Of a DNA stretch of 64,000 nt, positions 1 through 12,317 are shown piece by piece. Below the pieces are notes generated by a model, which saw only the letters and a program-made list of their open reading frames with translations, searched no databases and had not been told where the DNA came from. Within the stretch, counting starts at the first letter, position 1; each line of letters starts with the position of its first letter. A program made the translations under genes and the position numbers. The stretch comes from Candidatus Sumerlaeia bacterium (GTDB lineage Bacteria; Sumerlaeota; Sumerlaeia; SLMS01; JAHLLQ01): the NCBI GenBank assembly GCA_019634695.1, contig JAHCAW010000006.1:1-64000 (forward strand), given 5' to 3'.

Positions 1-438
1 CTGCGCGTCTACGGCGAAGGCGGCGCGACGAACCCCAACTACGCCATCGCCGTCGATTCGCTCGGCACCGACGACAGCTTCGAGCCCAACGACAGCATCG
101 CGCAGGCCAAGACGATCGCCCGCGACACCGCCTACGAGGGATTGATCGGCAAGAACAACGACTTCTATCGTGTCGACGTCACCGGCGTCGCCGCCATCCG
201 CGTGCGCCTGGCCTGCTACGCGCTGCTCGGCACGATGTACTTCGAGGTCCACGGCACGCGCCCCGAAGGCGGCCTCGGCCCCCTCGAAGAGGGCAAGATG
301 TACGAGCCGAATCGCTACGAAGCCACCCGCACCGTCTGCGTGCAGGGCCAGAACGAAGTCTTCGTCCGCGTCTATCCCTCCGTGCGCATGCCCAACGTCT
401 ACAACCTCGCCGTCGAAACGCTGGCCGACTGTCCGTAG
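1..438 (+). CDS. C-terminal end of a secreted protein with a PPC-like domain (partial)
   Basis: The reading frame is open from base 1 and ends with TAG at 436-438, so only the last 145 residues are visible. The segment around residues 23-40 reads D-D-S-F-E-P-N-D-S-I-A-Q-A, the hallmark opening of bacterial pre-peptidase C-terminal (PPC) beta-sandwich domains (xDxxEPNDSxxxA), followed by a beta-rich stretch of about 100 residues. Such domains sit at the C-terminus of secreted proteases and other exported proteins and are often removed after export. The enzymatic or adhesive part lies upstream of the window, so the function of the whole protein cannot be stated. There is no methionine in frame before base 142, which fits a truncated gene rather than a short one. 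Confidence 0.75.
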   Translation: MRVYGEGGATNPNYAIAVDSLGTDDSFEPNDSIAQAKTIARDTAYEGLIGKNNDFYRVDVTGVAAIRVRLACYALLGTMYFEVHGTRPEGGLGPLEEGKMYEPNRYEATRTVCVQGQNEVFVRVYPSVRMPNVYNLAVETLADCP

Positions 439-440
439 GG

Positions 441-472
441 AAGGCAGAGGGCAAGAGGGCAGAGGGCAGAAG
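441..472. repeat. short purine-rich tandem-like repeat (AGAGGGCA units)
   Basis: Directly after the stop of the first gene, the octamer-like unit AGAGGGCA occurs several times with small variations (GAAGGCAGAGGGCAAGAGGG and onward). It lies in the gap before uvrA and encodes nothing convincing. Similar purine-rich runs are common intergenic fillers in large-genome environmental bacteria; that comparison is from memory. Confidence 0.5.
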
Positions 473-495
473 TGACGCCGCTTCGGAGCTTCTGT

Positions 496-518
496 ACCCC
501 GAGCGTCAGCGAAGCGGC
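496..518. repeat. dispersed intergenic repeat, copy 1 (diverged)
   Basis: This 23-nt segment matches the copies at 30828-30850 and 33568-33590 at 20 of 23 positions. All copies lie outside genes. It begins ACCCCGAGCG and ends GCGGC. Confidence 0.55.
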
Positions 519-598
519 CTGCCCACGCGCTCCCGCAGCGCCTCGCCACTGCCGACCCGTACTTGGCATCCGTGCCGAAACTGATTCAGCCCCATCCC

Positions 599-625
599 CT
601 TCGCGGCTTGGCGGCTTTGCGCGAG
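599..625. repeat. intergenic repeat-like segment (GCGGCTTGGCGGCTTTGCG)
   Basis: A segment with repeated GCGGCTT units lies just downstream of the uvrA stop. It resembles short intergenic repeats that in several environmental phyla produce spurious peptides such as SRKAAKPRR on the opposite strand. A loosely similar stretch with CGCGTCTTTCGTGG lies near 39505-39530. Recognition is by resemblance only. Confidence 0.35.
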
Positions 626-644
626 CCCATCGTTCTTCCGCGGA

Positions 645-3587
<2,943 letters not shown>

Positions 3588-3619
3588 GTCGTGGGGCTCC
3601 TGAGCCGTTCGGCGGACGA

Positions 3620-3638
3620 CCCGGGAACGACTCCCGGG
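3620..3638 (-). terminator. hairpin downstream of the beta-helix gene
   Basis: CCCGGGA-ACGAC-TCCCGGG forms a perfect 7-bp GC-rich stem with a 5-nt loop. It starts 12 bases beyond the stop of the minus-strand gene ending at 3650 and lies before the uvrA start. There is no clear U-tract, so it may be a weak intrinsic terminator or an RNA-stabilising hairpin. Confidence 0.5.
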
Positions 3639-3649
3639 CCGTCGGTTCG

Positions 3650-6600
3650 TCAGTCGTGCAGCGTCCTCCAGCCCTCGATGCCGGTGAACTGCATCGACGG
3701 CGGATCGAAGAAGACGAGGCCCTGGAAGTTGTCGGGCTGGTGCTCGACCATCTCCTCGATGAGCAGCAGGTCGAGCGTGGCGAAGTCGTTGTTCTCGGCG
3801 TTCTGGTCGAGAATTGACAGGTTGTGGATGGCGAAGCTGCCCGGTGCGCCGGTGTAGCTGCGGAGCTTGTTCAGGCCCACGGATGCCCCGCCGCCGAAGA
3901 AGGCGCTGGCAAGGCCGGCCGCCGGCCCGGGGCCCATCGAGGCGCGCGCGTCGTCGTCGATCAGGATGCCGACGGCGTTGAGCGAACCGCTGGCCTCGTT
4001 GAGTTCCACGAGCGCCTCGCTGCCCGCGCCCGTCACCTGAATCGCGGCGACCGCGGAATTGCCGAAGTCGTTGTGCTCCACCCGCGCGACCGCGCCGTTC
4101 TCCACGCGGACGCCGACGTCGTGACCGACGAACGCCAGCGCGCCGAAGTACGGCGGCGTTCTGGGCACGAAGTTGTTCCGCACGTCGGCCTGAGCGCCCG
4201 CGCCTGTGACCAGCACTCCGACCGGCGCGGCGGTGAAGCTGTTGCGCTGCGTCTCGTCCGCCCCGCCCACCAGGGCATGGGCCGTGTTGCCGGCCGAGGC
4301 CTCGATGTGAACGCTCGCCGCCGTCGCGTTCGCAAACGAGTTGCGCGCGATGGTGGCGCCGGTGGTGTCGGCGTCGGGCAGGCCGGCGAAGGTCGTCGCG
4401 ACCAGCACGCCGGTCGTCGGACCGTCGAAGACGTTGGCCACCACATGGACGCCGAAGTCGCCGATGCCGGCGGTCTCGTGGATCGTCACGCCGGCGTCGC
4501 CGCTCGTGACCGTGTTGGCGACGACCGCGACGAGCGAGGCCGCATCGACGGCGCGCACGCGCACGCCCTCGCCGGCGTTCGCGATGGTGCTGCCGCGCAG
4601 CTCCACCATGCCGGAGGTCGTCACGTCGGAGACCTCGACCGCGATGACGCCGCCGTCGAGCGCGTTGTCCTTCAGGCGAATCAGGGCGTTGCCGCGCACG
4701 TTGCCGGCGGCGATGCCGCGTTGGCCCGGGTTGTTGACCGTGTTGCCGGCGACCTCGTGCACCGTCGCCTCGTCGTTCGCGTCGAGCGCGATCGCATTGC
4801 GGACGCGGTCGAACGTGTTGCCGGCGGTGGTGCTGCGGCGGACGTCGTGGAGTCGAATCGCGGTCGAGCCCGCCGCGGCTGTCTGGAAGCCGTCGATGTT
4901 GTCGAAGGTCGAGTCGGCGACCGTCAGGTCGTCGGTGCGATTCCCCGGCGACGTGGTGACGGCGACGCCGTGCGCGTAGAAGTTGCGGATATCGAGGTTG
5001 CGCAGCGTGACGCTGTCGGGTCCGCCGGCGTTGCCGTCCAGCATGATCGCATTGCGGGCGTGGACCGGCTCGCCGTTGACCACCACGTTGACGGGCAGCG
5101 CCGGGTTGTTGCCGTCGAACACCAGCCCGTCGAGCGTGACGTCGTCGGCGAGAATCTTGACGAGCGTCAGGGAGCCGGCCTCCTCGACGTCGGCGACGTC
5201 GGTGCCGGGACCATCGACGCCGGGCAGCACCGTCGGCGCGGCACCCGTCGCCGCGACGACCGTGATCGGCTGCGTCACCAGCAGCCCCTGCGCGGTGCGC
5301 GCGCCCGCTGCGTTGTGACGAACGGCCACGTAGGCTCCGTCCTCTGCGGTCGCCGTGCCGCCGGGGAACGTGCCCTCCAGCGCATCGGCCAGCGTGCGGA
5401 AGGCGCTGGCGCCGTAGCCCGCCGTGGTGCCGCGCTCGAAGGTTGCATCAAGTGCGACGACAGTCGCCTGCGCGCCGCCCTGGAAGGGCAGGAAATCGAA
5501 CGGGCCGAACGTGCCGGCCTCGCCACCGGCGGCGCTGTTGTCGGCGTCGCCGTCGCGGATCAGATCGTCCACCGCGTTGGCGGCGTTGAAGGTCTGTCCT
5601 TGGAAGCGCCACGTGTTGTTCTCGCCGCGCAGCGTTCCGGCCAGCGCCACTTCGACGGCCCAGCCGTCGGCCGCCAGCACGTCGAGCGTGTTGTTGCCCG
5701 CCGAGGCGAACGCCCCGCCGCCAAGGTCGAGCGTGACGGGGGCCGGTCCTTCGACGCGCACGCCGACGCTTCCCGCCGCGGCCGCCGTGGAGATCTGATT
5801 GGCTTGCAGCACCGCGCTCGCGCCGTCGGCCACCAGCACGCCGACCGCGTCGTTGTTCTCGATGGCGTTGCCGGTCAGCGTGGCATGCGCTCCCGCGCCG
5901 GCGACGGAGACGCCGACTGCGTTGTCGGCGAAGCGCTGCGCACCCGGCACGGCGCTCACGGCCGCGACGGTGCTGTCCGCGCCGACCAGCAGGCCGGTGG
6001 TGGAGCGCTCGATCGTGTTCGCCGTGGTCTGCCCCATCGCGACGGTGAGCGTCGCGGCTCCCGGCGCGCCGGAGTTCTCCGCCCGCACGCCTGTGGCCCA
6101 ATCCGCGATGCGGTTGTCGTCCAGCGTCACGTTGGCAAGTCCCAGCGCCGCGGCCGGACCGAACACCACGTCGCGCGAGTCGAGCCGTACCGCCGACGCA
6201 ACGACCGTCGCGTCCAGCGCGTCGAGATCGTTGCCCGACACGGCAACGCTGCCGAAGCTCGCATCCACGCCGTGGATGAAGATGCCGTCCGGATTCGAGA
6301 AGGCGCCGAACACGTTGTCGAACGTGTTGTCGGCGACGAGGACGCTGCCGGTGTTGCGCGAGCCCACCGCATCACGGCCGACGTGCCGAACGGCCACGCC
6401 GATTCCGTCGAGCGAACCCTGCACCGTGTTGTTGGTGAACTCGACGCGGGCCTGTCCCGCGGCCAGGTTCGGCGCGTAGACGTCCGCAATGTTGGCGACC
6501 CACTCGCCGATGTCCTCGAAGGTGTTGCCGTCGATGAGCACGGTGCCCTCGGCGACCAGCGGCCCGACCGTCACGCCGCGGTCGCTGGCGAGCACCTGCG

Positions 6601-7684
6601 AGGCGGTGAGGCTGCCGGTGGCGTCGTCCAGGAAGGCGACCGCGCCGGCACCCGCGCCCAGGTTGCCGAACTGCAAGTTGGCGACCGAAACGGCCGGGAC
6701 GATGCCCGTGCCGCCGGCCAGCCCGGGTGCGCCCGGGCCGCCGCCATAGGCAACGATGCCCGCGGGAGCGTTCTGCACCGAGCCATTCGAAATCGTCGCC
6801 GACGCGGCACCCAGCACGATCGCCGCGCCGGTGGCCGAGCCACCGACGGCATCGCCGAGGTTCTCGAAGTCGGAGTTCACGACCACATGGCCGGAGGTGC
6901 CCGGCAGGTCGAGTGCGATGGCGCTGTCCGCGAAGTTGCGGAACTGGACGTTGTCGATCGTCAGATCGTCGATCGTGGCCGTGCCGTCGGCGGCGAGCAG
7001 CGCAAAGTCGGCTTCCGAGGCGCCGACCAGCGACGGGTTGTCGCCGTCGAAGGTCAGGTCGCGCAAGGTGACCAATCCGGCCTGAAAATCGAGCAGCGTC
7101 TTGCCGGGCGCGGCAGCGGTGGCGGGCATCACGATGGCGCCCGGGCGACCGGCCAGCCCGGTGCAGGCGCCGACGGATTCATCCACGCCGAGAATCGTCA
7201 TGGCCCGGGGGACGATGACTCCTTCGGCTTCGTGGTCGCCGTTAAGAAGGTGGACGCGGCCCAAGGCGTTGACCGCGGCGACGGCCGAGGGAAGGTCCGC
7301 AAAGGCATTCGTTCCAAGGGCGAGCGGGAACGCCGGCGGGGCACAGCCCGCCGTGCCGACCGTCGGGTCGGCGTCCACCGCGGCCTGGGCCAGCCAAGTG
7401 GGATCGACGTAGATGTCGTCGCTCTCGAGCTGCGCCGCGCCGACCCGGCCTTGGGCGGCGACGAAGGAGGCGCTGGTCGAGATGCCGGCGACCGGTCCGC
7501 CCAGTACCTGCGGAACGACCCGGAAGGAGGCGGTGGTCTGGACGGCGCTGCCGCTGTTGGTGCTGGCGCGCTGGACGTCGAAGGAGGCGCTCGATGCGGG
7601 GCTCAGGGCCATGGCCGGACCGGCCAGATTGAAGGCGGCGGCCACGGCGAGGATCGTGCGGCCCGAACGGCGGCGGTGGTTCAT
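3650..7684 (-). CDS. large secreted right-handed beta-helix repeat protein
   Basis: A 1344-residue exported protein of unknown substrate. I chose ATG at 7682-7684 because it starts a classic signal peptide (MNHRRRSGRTILAVAAAF..., cleavage near AMA-LS) and has GGGGAG seven bases upstream; the open frame continues upstream to 7870 but that part is Arg/Pro-rich and not signal-like. After about residue 90 the chain is made of short beta-strand turns rich in N, G, V and D (patterns such as VTLRDLTFDGDNP and ITVVAATGAAPTVLPG), typical of pectate-lyase-like parallel beta-helices. Two copies of the same layout (table-like opening, FADLPSAV or FRTLADAL segment, LxxLTFDGDNP strand) begin near residues 90 and 745, so the gene contains an internal duplication. 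It is probably a surface or extracellular polysaccharide-binding or structural protein. No catalytic site could be assigned. Confidence 0.85.
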   Translation of the reverse strand: MNHRRRSGRTILAVAAAFNLAGPAMALSPASSASFDVQRASTNSGSAVQTTASFRVVPQVLGGPVAGISTSASFVAAQGRVGAAQLESDDIYVDPTWLAQAAVDADPTVGTAGCAPPAFPLALGTNAFADLPSAVAAVNALGRVHLLNGDHEAEGVIVPRAMTILGVDESVGACTGLAGRPGAIVMPATAAAPGKTLLDFQAGLVTLRDLTFDGDNPSLVGASEADFALLAADGTATIDDLTIDNVQFRNFADSAIALDLPGTSGHVVVNSDFENLGDAVGGSATGAAIVLGAASATISNGSVQNAPAGIVAYGGGPGAPGLAGGTGIVPAVSVANLQFGNLGAGAGAVAFLDDATGSLTASQVLASDRGVTVGPLVAEGTVLIDGNTFEDIGEWVANIADVYAPNLAAGQARVEFTNNTVQGSLDGIGVAVRHVGRDAVGSRNTGSVLVADNTFDNVFGAFSNPDGIFIHGVDASFGSVAVSGNDLDALDATVVASAVRLDSRDVVFGPAAALGLANVTLDDNRIADWATGVRAENSGAPGAATLTVAMGQTTANTIERSTTGLLVGADSTVAAVSAVPGAQRFADNAVGVSVAGAGAHATLTGNAIENNDAVGVLVADGASAVLQANQISTAAAAGSVGVRVEGPAPVTLDLGGGAFASAGNNTLDVLAADGWAVEVALAGTLRGENNTWRFQGQTFNAANAVDDLIRDGDADNSAAGGEAGTFGPFDFLPFQGGAQATVVALDATFERGTTAGYGASAFRTLADALEGTFPGGTATAEDGAYVAVRHNAAGARTAQGLLVTQPITVVAATGAAPTVLPGVDGPGTDVADVEEAGSLTLVKILADDVTLDGLVFDGNNPALPVNVVVNGEPVHARNAIMLDGNAGGPDSVTLRNLDIRNFYAHGVAVTTSPGNRTDDLTVADSTFDNIDGFQTAAAGSTAIRLHDVRRSTTAGNTFDRVRNAIALDANDEATVHEVAGNTVNNPGQRGIAAGNVRGNALIRLKDNALDGGVIAVEVSDVTTSGMVELRGSTIANAGEGVRVRAVDAASLVAVVANTVTSGDAGVTIHETAGIGDFGVHVVANVFDGPTTGVLVATTFAGLPDADTTGATIARNSFANATAASVHIEASAGNTAHALVGGADETQRNSFTAAPVGVLVTGAGAQADVRNNFVPRTPPYFGALAFVGHDVGVRVENGAVARVEHNDFGNSAVAAIQVTGAGSEALVELNEASGSLNAVGILIDDDARASMGPGPAAGLASAFFGGGASVGLNKLRSYTGAPGSFAIHNLSILDQNAENNDFATLDLLLIEEMVEHQPDNFQGLVFFDPPSMQFTGIEGWRTLHD

Positions 7685-8025
7685 GGTGCAGGCTCCCCGG
7701 CCGGCCCGGCGGGCGGCCGTGTCGCAGGGCGACGGATTCCTATTATCGTTCCAAGCGTGGGACGGTCGGGGCCGGATGGCCACTCGATTTTGTGCCGACC
7801 TGCTCCCGGGGCCCACGCCACTCGTATCGCAGGGAAGGCTATCCCCGGCCGGCGGGCTCGTAAAGGGCAAAGGCGCCCGCCCGTCGGTTGGGCTGACAGG
7901 GGCGGGAACTTGTTCCAGAATAAGGGGCGCGCCGGGCCCGGAGGGTGTTTCGCTCTTGTCACCGTGGGGAGAGACAGGGTGTCGTGATCGGGTCGAGTGC
8001 GCATTCTCGGCCGGGGAGAAAGCCC
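7685..8025. other. divergent intergenic region with promoter-like elements
   Basis: These 341 bases separate the divergently transcribed beta-helix gene and the GspE-like gene, so they must hold both promoters. On the minus strand a GATAAT -10-like hexamer lies at about 7741-7746 with no convincing -35. A perfect GGAAC-TT-GTTCC palindrome at 7905-7916 could be an operator for the plus-strand gene. No gene is supported here. Confidence 0.4.
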
Positions 8026-10659
8026 ATGTTGCGTGTCTGGACCAGGGGAATCTGGTGGCTGCGGCTGTGGCTGGCGGCTTGCGTGGCGTTGACGCTGCCG
8101 GGGTTGCTGGCGGCGGACCGCCTGTTTCTGACGAATGGCCAGGTGGTGGAGGGCCGGATTTCGTTCGAGGACGGCGCCGAGGTCCACATCGTCGTGGGCG
8201 GCTCGGAGGTCGTGTTCGGGCGCGAACGGATCAGCCGGATCGAGCGCGTGGACGCCGCCGAGCAGGGCCCGGGCGAGGCCGAGGCGACCGCCTCGCGGCT
8301 GGCGCTGCGCAATCGCGACGTCGAGGGCGCCTGGGAAGCACTGCTGCGCATGGACGCCGCCGACGCCCAGGCATGGCGCCGGCATGAGTCGCACGTCAAG
8401 AGCGTGGCCACCCGTCTGACTGAGACGATGGACCAGGCGATCGAGCAGGGGCGCGCCGACGCGGCGCTGTCGGTGGCCAGCTTGCTCGCGCGGGACGAGT
8501 CGCTCGCGCTGCTGCTGAAAGTCTACCCGGACACCCGGACCTCGATCGAGAACCGCCTGCGGCTGGGCCGCGGAAACGCCCACACGATCGCCGGGCGCGC
8601 GGCGCGCCAGGATGGCCGGCCCGACGACGCCGAGCGCGAACTGCGGCGCGCGGCTGAGTTGCTTCGCCCCGAGGACCCCTTCTACGCCCGCATGCAGTTT
8701 GAGATCGGCATGGTGCTGAAGGACAAGGGCGCGCGCCAGATTCAGGCGGGCCAGCGCCGCGAAGCCGAGGCGACGCTCACGCAGGCCGTTCAGGCGCTCG
8801 ACCAGGTGCGCCAGACCGCCCGCAGCGATGCGAACATGCTCCAGCTTTCGATCTCCGAAATCCAGATCGTGCGCGACACGATGCTGACCCCGCTGCGCGC
8901 CGAGCTGCGCATCACGCCCACGCCCACTCCCATCGTCATCGTGCGCACGGCGACACCCACCCCGACCCCGGCGCCGACGCCGACCCCCGAGCCCGGCCTG
9001 ACCGAGAGGCTCTTCGGTTCCGACCTGAAGGAGAAGCTCTCGGGCATGCTCGGCGGCATCCTCCCCCAAGGCGTTGACGGTGGCGACGTGGCCGACTGGA
9101 TCGCCTACGCCCTACTGTTCATCGTCGGCTTCTGGGTGGTGCCGTGGGGCATCCTGAAGCTGCTGGCCCGCCGCATGGACTTCGTGGCCCAGCAGTGGCT
9201 CGATCGCGTGAAGTTCCTCGGCCCCATCGCGCTGATCGGCTACATCGTGGCGTTCATCAAGCTGCCCGAGCGCAAGGAGCGGAAGAAGAAGGTCCGCCAC
9301 CCGTGCCCGCATTGCGGGTTCCCGCTCGACAATCCGCTTCACTACGAGAAACTGGATTTCGCGCATTGCCCGAACTGCGGCGGCGACATCGCGCCGATCT
9401 ACTCGATCGACGACTACATCCAGATGCTGAGCACCAATCTGGCGACCGACGCCGAGAAGGTCGTGCTCGGGCACGTGACGATGGAGAGCTTTGTCGGCAA
9501 GGACATGATGCAGCGCCTCGTGCGGGCCTTCGTCTCGAAGGCGATCCGCAACAGGGCATCGGACGTGCACGTCGAACCGCAGCACGACCACGTCATGGTG
9601 CGCTTCCGCATCGACGGCATGATGCTGGAGATGGCGCGCCTGCCGGCGTCGCTGGGCCCGGCCGTCGTGTCGGCGGTCAAGGTGGCCGCGGACATGGACA
9701 TCTCCGAGAAGCGCAAGCCGCAGGACGGCCGCACGCAGTTCGACGTGGACGGCACGTCGATCGACGTGCGCGTCGCGTCGTCGCCCTCGCCCTCGGGCGA
9801 GAAGCTGTCGATGCGTCTGCTCGACTTCCGCTCCGTCGAGATGGACCCGAAGAAGCTCGGCATGACGAAGTCCACGCGCGAGCTGTTCGAGCGCGCCATC
9901 CGCGAGCCCCACGGGCTCATCCTCGTCTGCGGGCCGACGGGCTCCGGCAAGACCACCACGCTCTACGTCGCCCTGCGCATGCTCGCCACAGGCGACAAGA
10001 ACATCGTCTCCATCGAGGACCCGATCGAGTTCCGCCTGCCCGGCATCAACCAGTCGCAGGTCAACCCGGCCGCCGGGCTGACCTTCGCCAACGGCCTGCG
10101 CTCCATCCTGCGCCAGGACCCCGACGTCGTCATGGTCGGCGAGATCCGCGACAAGGAAACCGCCGAAATCGCCGTCAACGCTGCGCAGACCGGCCACTTG
10201 GTCTTCTCGACGCTGCACACGATCGACGCCGCGTCGTCGGTCACCCGCCTGCTCGACTTCGGCATCGGCCCGCGCCAGTTCGCCGACGCCCTCTCCCTCG
10301 TCATGGCACAGCGCCTCGTCCGCCTCGTATGCCCGGAGTGCCGCAAGCCGAGCAAGGCCGACACGGACCTGCTCAAGTCCCTCGGCGTGCCCGAAATGGA
10401 CATTTCCGATTTCCCCTGCATGGTCGGGCCCGGATGCGACCTGTGCAACAAGACCGGCTTCCATGGGCGCACCGGCCTGTTCGAGATGCTGGTGCCGAAC
10501 ACGGAAATCCGCGGCGCCCTCGAGCGCGGCAACCTGACGACCGCCGAGCTGCGCGAACTCGCCATCTCCAACGGCATGCGCACCCTGCGCGAGGAGGCTC
10601 TGGTGCTCCTGCGTCAGGGCATGACCAGCGCCGAGGAGGTGCTGCGCGTCACCAAGTGA
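8026..10659 (+). CDS. GspE/PilB-type secretion or pilus ATPase with an exported N-terminal half
   Basis: The ATPase powers assembly of type IV pili or type II secretion pseudopili. From ATG 8026 (GGGGAGAA nine bases upstream) the 877-residue protein begins with a signal-like hydrophobic segment (residues 8-30), an SH3/LSm-like strand region (VVEGRISFEDGAEVHIVVGG), a helical TPR-like region to about 290, a Pro/Thr-rich linker (296-323) and a transmembrane helix near 355-378 followed by positive residues. A zinc ribbon (CPHC, CPNC, residues 426-450) precedes the motor: Asp-box region, Walker A GPTGSGKTT near 636-644, Walker B, GEIRDKETAE near 704, and a tetracysteine CPEC/CDLC motif at about 768-807. 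Usual GspE proteins are cytoplasmic and about 560 residues, so the first 380 residues are extra. DUF2851 follows after four bases. No pilin or GspF/G gene is adjacent. Confidence 0.88.
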   Translation: MLRVWTRGIWWLRLWLAACVALTLPGLLAADRLFLTNGQVVEGRISFEDGAEVHIVVGGSEVVFGRERISRIERVDAAEQGPGEAEATASRLALRNRDVEGAWEALLRMDAADAQAWRRHESHVKSVATRLTETMDQAIEQGRADAALSVASLLARDESLALLLKVYPDTRTSIENRLRLGRGNAHTIAGRAARQDGRPDDAERELRRAAELLRPEDPFYARMQFEIGMVLKDKGARQIQAGQRREAEATLTQAVQALDQVRQTARSDANMLQLSISEIQIVRDTMLTPLRAELRITPTPTPIVIVRTATPTPTPAPTPTPEPGLTERLFGSDLKEKLSGMLGGILPQGVDGGDVADWIAYALLFIVGFWVVPWGILKLLARRMDFVAQQWLDRVKFLGPIALIGYIVAFIKLPERKERKKKVRHPCPHCGFPLDNPLHYEKLDFAHCPNCGGDIAPIYSIDDYIQMLSTNLATDAEKVVLGHVTMESFVGKDMMQRLVRAFVSKAIRNRASDVHVEPQHDHVMVRFRIDGMMLEMARLPASLGPAVVSAVKVAADMDISEKRKPQDGRTQFDVDGTSIDVRVASSPSPSGEKLSMRLLDFRSVEMDPKKLGMTKSTRELFERAIREPHGLILVCGPTGSGKTTTLYVALRMLATGDKNIVSIEDPIEFRLPGINQSQVNPAAGLTFANGLRSILRQDPDVVMVGEIRDKETAEIAVNAAQTGHLVFSTLHTIDAASSVTRLLDFGIGPRQFADALSLVMAQRLVRLVCPECRKPSKADTDLLKSLGVPEMDISDFPCMVGPGCDLCNKTGFHGRTGLFEMLVPNTEIRGALERGNLTTAELRELAISNGMRTLREEALVLLRQGMTSAEEVLRVTK

Positions 10660-10663
10660 GCCG

Positions 10664-12217
10664 ATGAGCGTCCCGCCCCGCACACGACGATGGATCGACG
10701 CCCACGCGGCCTTCGGGGCGCGCCTGCGCCGCACGCTGCAACTCGCCGAGCGCGGCGAGGTCGCCGAACCGCGCACCGTCGACGAACGCCTGCTCCAGTG
10801 CGTCTGGTTCGACCAACTGGTGAAGGCGGACCGGCTGGTGACGGCCAGCGGCAAGCGCGTCGAGGTGCTCGAGGCGGGGCGCTGGAACACGAGCGCGGGG
10901 CCGGACTTCCTCGGCGCGCGCGTCCGCCTTGCCGGCCAGGAGGTCGCCGGCGACGTTGAGATTCACCTGCGCTCTTCCGGATGGTCGGCCCACGGGCACC
11001 ATCAGGACTTCGAGTACAACGGCGTCGTGCTGCACGTCTGCCTCGAGGCGGCCGACGACCGCCCCTACGAGGAAAAGCAGAACGGCGAGCGCCTCGAGCG
11101 CCTCGTCCTGCGCGATGCGCTCGATCCCGACCTCGAGACGCTGCGCCGCACGATCAACATCTCCGACTACCCGCAGGGCCGCCCGGCCTACCTCGGCCTC
11201 TGCCACGAGGAGTTCCTCCGCCTCGAACCGGCGCGACGCCGCAACTTCTTCGAGATCGCCGGCCGCGCCCGCATCGAGGAGAAGGTCGCGCGCTATCGCG
11301 CCCAGCTCGCCACCGCCCCGCTCCGCCAACTCATCTACCAGGCGCTCATGGTCGGGCAGGGGTTCAAGGCAAACAAGACATTGTACTTTCTGCTGAGCAA
11401 GCGCGCGCCGTGCGAGGAGCTGCTCGACCATGCACGCGACGTCCCACCCGAGCGGCGCACCGACCTCTTCCTTGCCATCCTGCTCCACGTCGCGCAGCTC
11501 TTCCCGACGCAGCCGGACTTCTTCGAGGGCCTCGACGACGAAAGCGCAGCCTTCGTCGCGCGCTTGCAGGAGTGCTGGCGACCGGTGCGCCCGTACTTCG
11601 CGGACCGCCTGATGCCGCCGACGCGGCGGTGGTTCTCCGGCATGCGTCCGCCGGGTTTCCCGGGGCGTCGGCTCGCGGCGGTGGCGATTCTGTTGACGCG
11701 CCTGACCGACGGCGAGGCGCCGCTCTTCGAGGACCTGCGCGGGCGACTGGCGCGCTTCCCGGTCGAAGAGGCCGACGCGAAGGCCTGGAAAACGTTGTTT
11801 GGCGATTTTGTCGGGCGCCTGGAGGTCGAGGGTGCCGGGCACTACTTCCACACGCACTTCACACTCGGCGGCAAGCCCTGCCGGCCGCAGGCGCTGCTGG
11901 GCGAACCGGCCGCGCGCACGACAGTCTTCAACGTGCTGCTGCCGCTGCTGATCCTCACCGCGCGGCAGGAGAAGGACGCCGACCTCGAGCAAGCCTGCTG
12001 GTCCGCCGTCGAACGCTTCCCGCCCCTGCCCAAGAATGCGGTGACGGACTTCATGAAGCGCCGCCTGCTCGGCGACTCCGGCGAAGACAAGGCCCTCTTC
12101 CGCTCCGAACTGACGAACCAGGCCCTGCTGCACGTCTTCCAGACCTGCTGCTCCTCCAACGAGCGCACCTGCGACCAGTGCACCTTCCTCGACGAACGCC
12201 CCACCGGGACGGAGTGA
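10664..12217 (+). CDS. DUF2851 family protein
   Basis: A 517-residue protein of the DUF2851 family, whose biochemical role is unknown to me. Family hallmarks visible in the first 130 residues are the segment WNTSAGPDFLGARV, the GDVEIHLRSSGW motif and the stretch HGHHQDFEYNGVVLHVC. The conserved acidic and histidine residues (GPDF, GDVEIH, HxHxxD) look like a metal-dependent active site, but this is inference. The C-terminus carries a cysteine cluster (TCCSSNERTCDQC) that could bind a metal. ATG 10664 starts four bases after the stop of the secretion ATPase, so the two genes are probably translationally coupled, although I know of no functional link. No signal peptide is visible, so it should be cytoplasmic. 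Confidence 0.8.
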   Translation: MSVPPRTRRWIDAHAAFGARLRRTLQLAERGEVAEPRTVDERLLQCVWFDQLVKADRLVTASGKRVEVLEAGRWNTSAGPDFLGARVRLAGQEVAGDVEIHLRSSGWSAHGHHQDFEYNGVVLHVCLEAADDRPYEEKQNGERLERLVLRDALDPDLETLRRTINISDYPQGRPAYLGLCHEEFLRLEPARRRNFFEIAGRARIEEKVARYRAQLATAPLRQLIYQALMVGQGFKANKTLYFLLSKRAPCEELLDHARDVPPERRTDLFLAILLHVAQLFPTQPDFFEGLDDESAAFVARLQECWRPVRPYFADRLMPPTRRWFSGMRPPGFPGRRLAAVAILLTRLTDGEAPLFEDLRGRLARFPVEEADAKAWKTLFGDFVGRLEVEGAGHYFHTHFTLGGKPCRPQALLGEPAARTTVFNVLLPLLILTARQEKDADLEQACWSAVERFPPLPKNAVTDFMKRRLLGDSGEDKALFRSELTNQALLHVFQTCCSSNERTCDQCTFLDERPTGTE

Positions 12218-12317
12218 AGGCGAAAATCAGAACCCGGAGCGTGAGCGACGGGCCGCTCCCTGCCTGCCAGACACTCTTCGAGTTCCGCGATGATTCCCGT
12301 GACGGGGCGCCAACCCC

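Noticed and set aside
3824..7987. 1387-residue open frame opposite the beta-helix gene
   Set aside because: Arg/Gly/Val-rich mirror frame without signal peptide or known motif; the minus-strand gene has a signal peptide and repeats.
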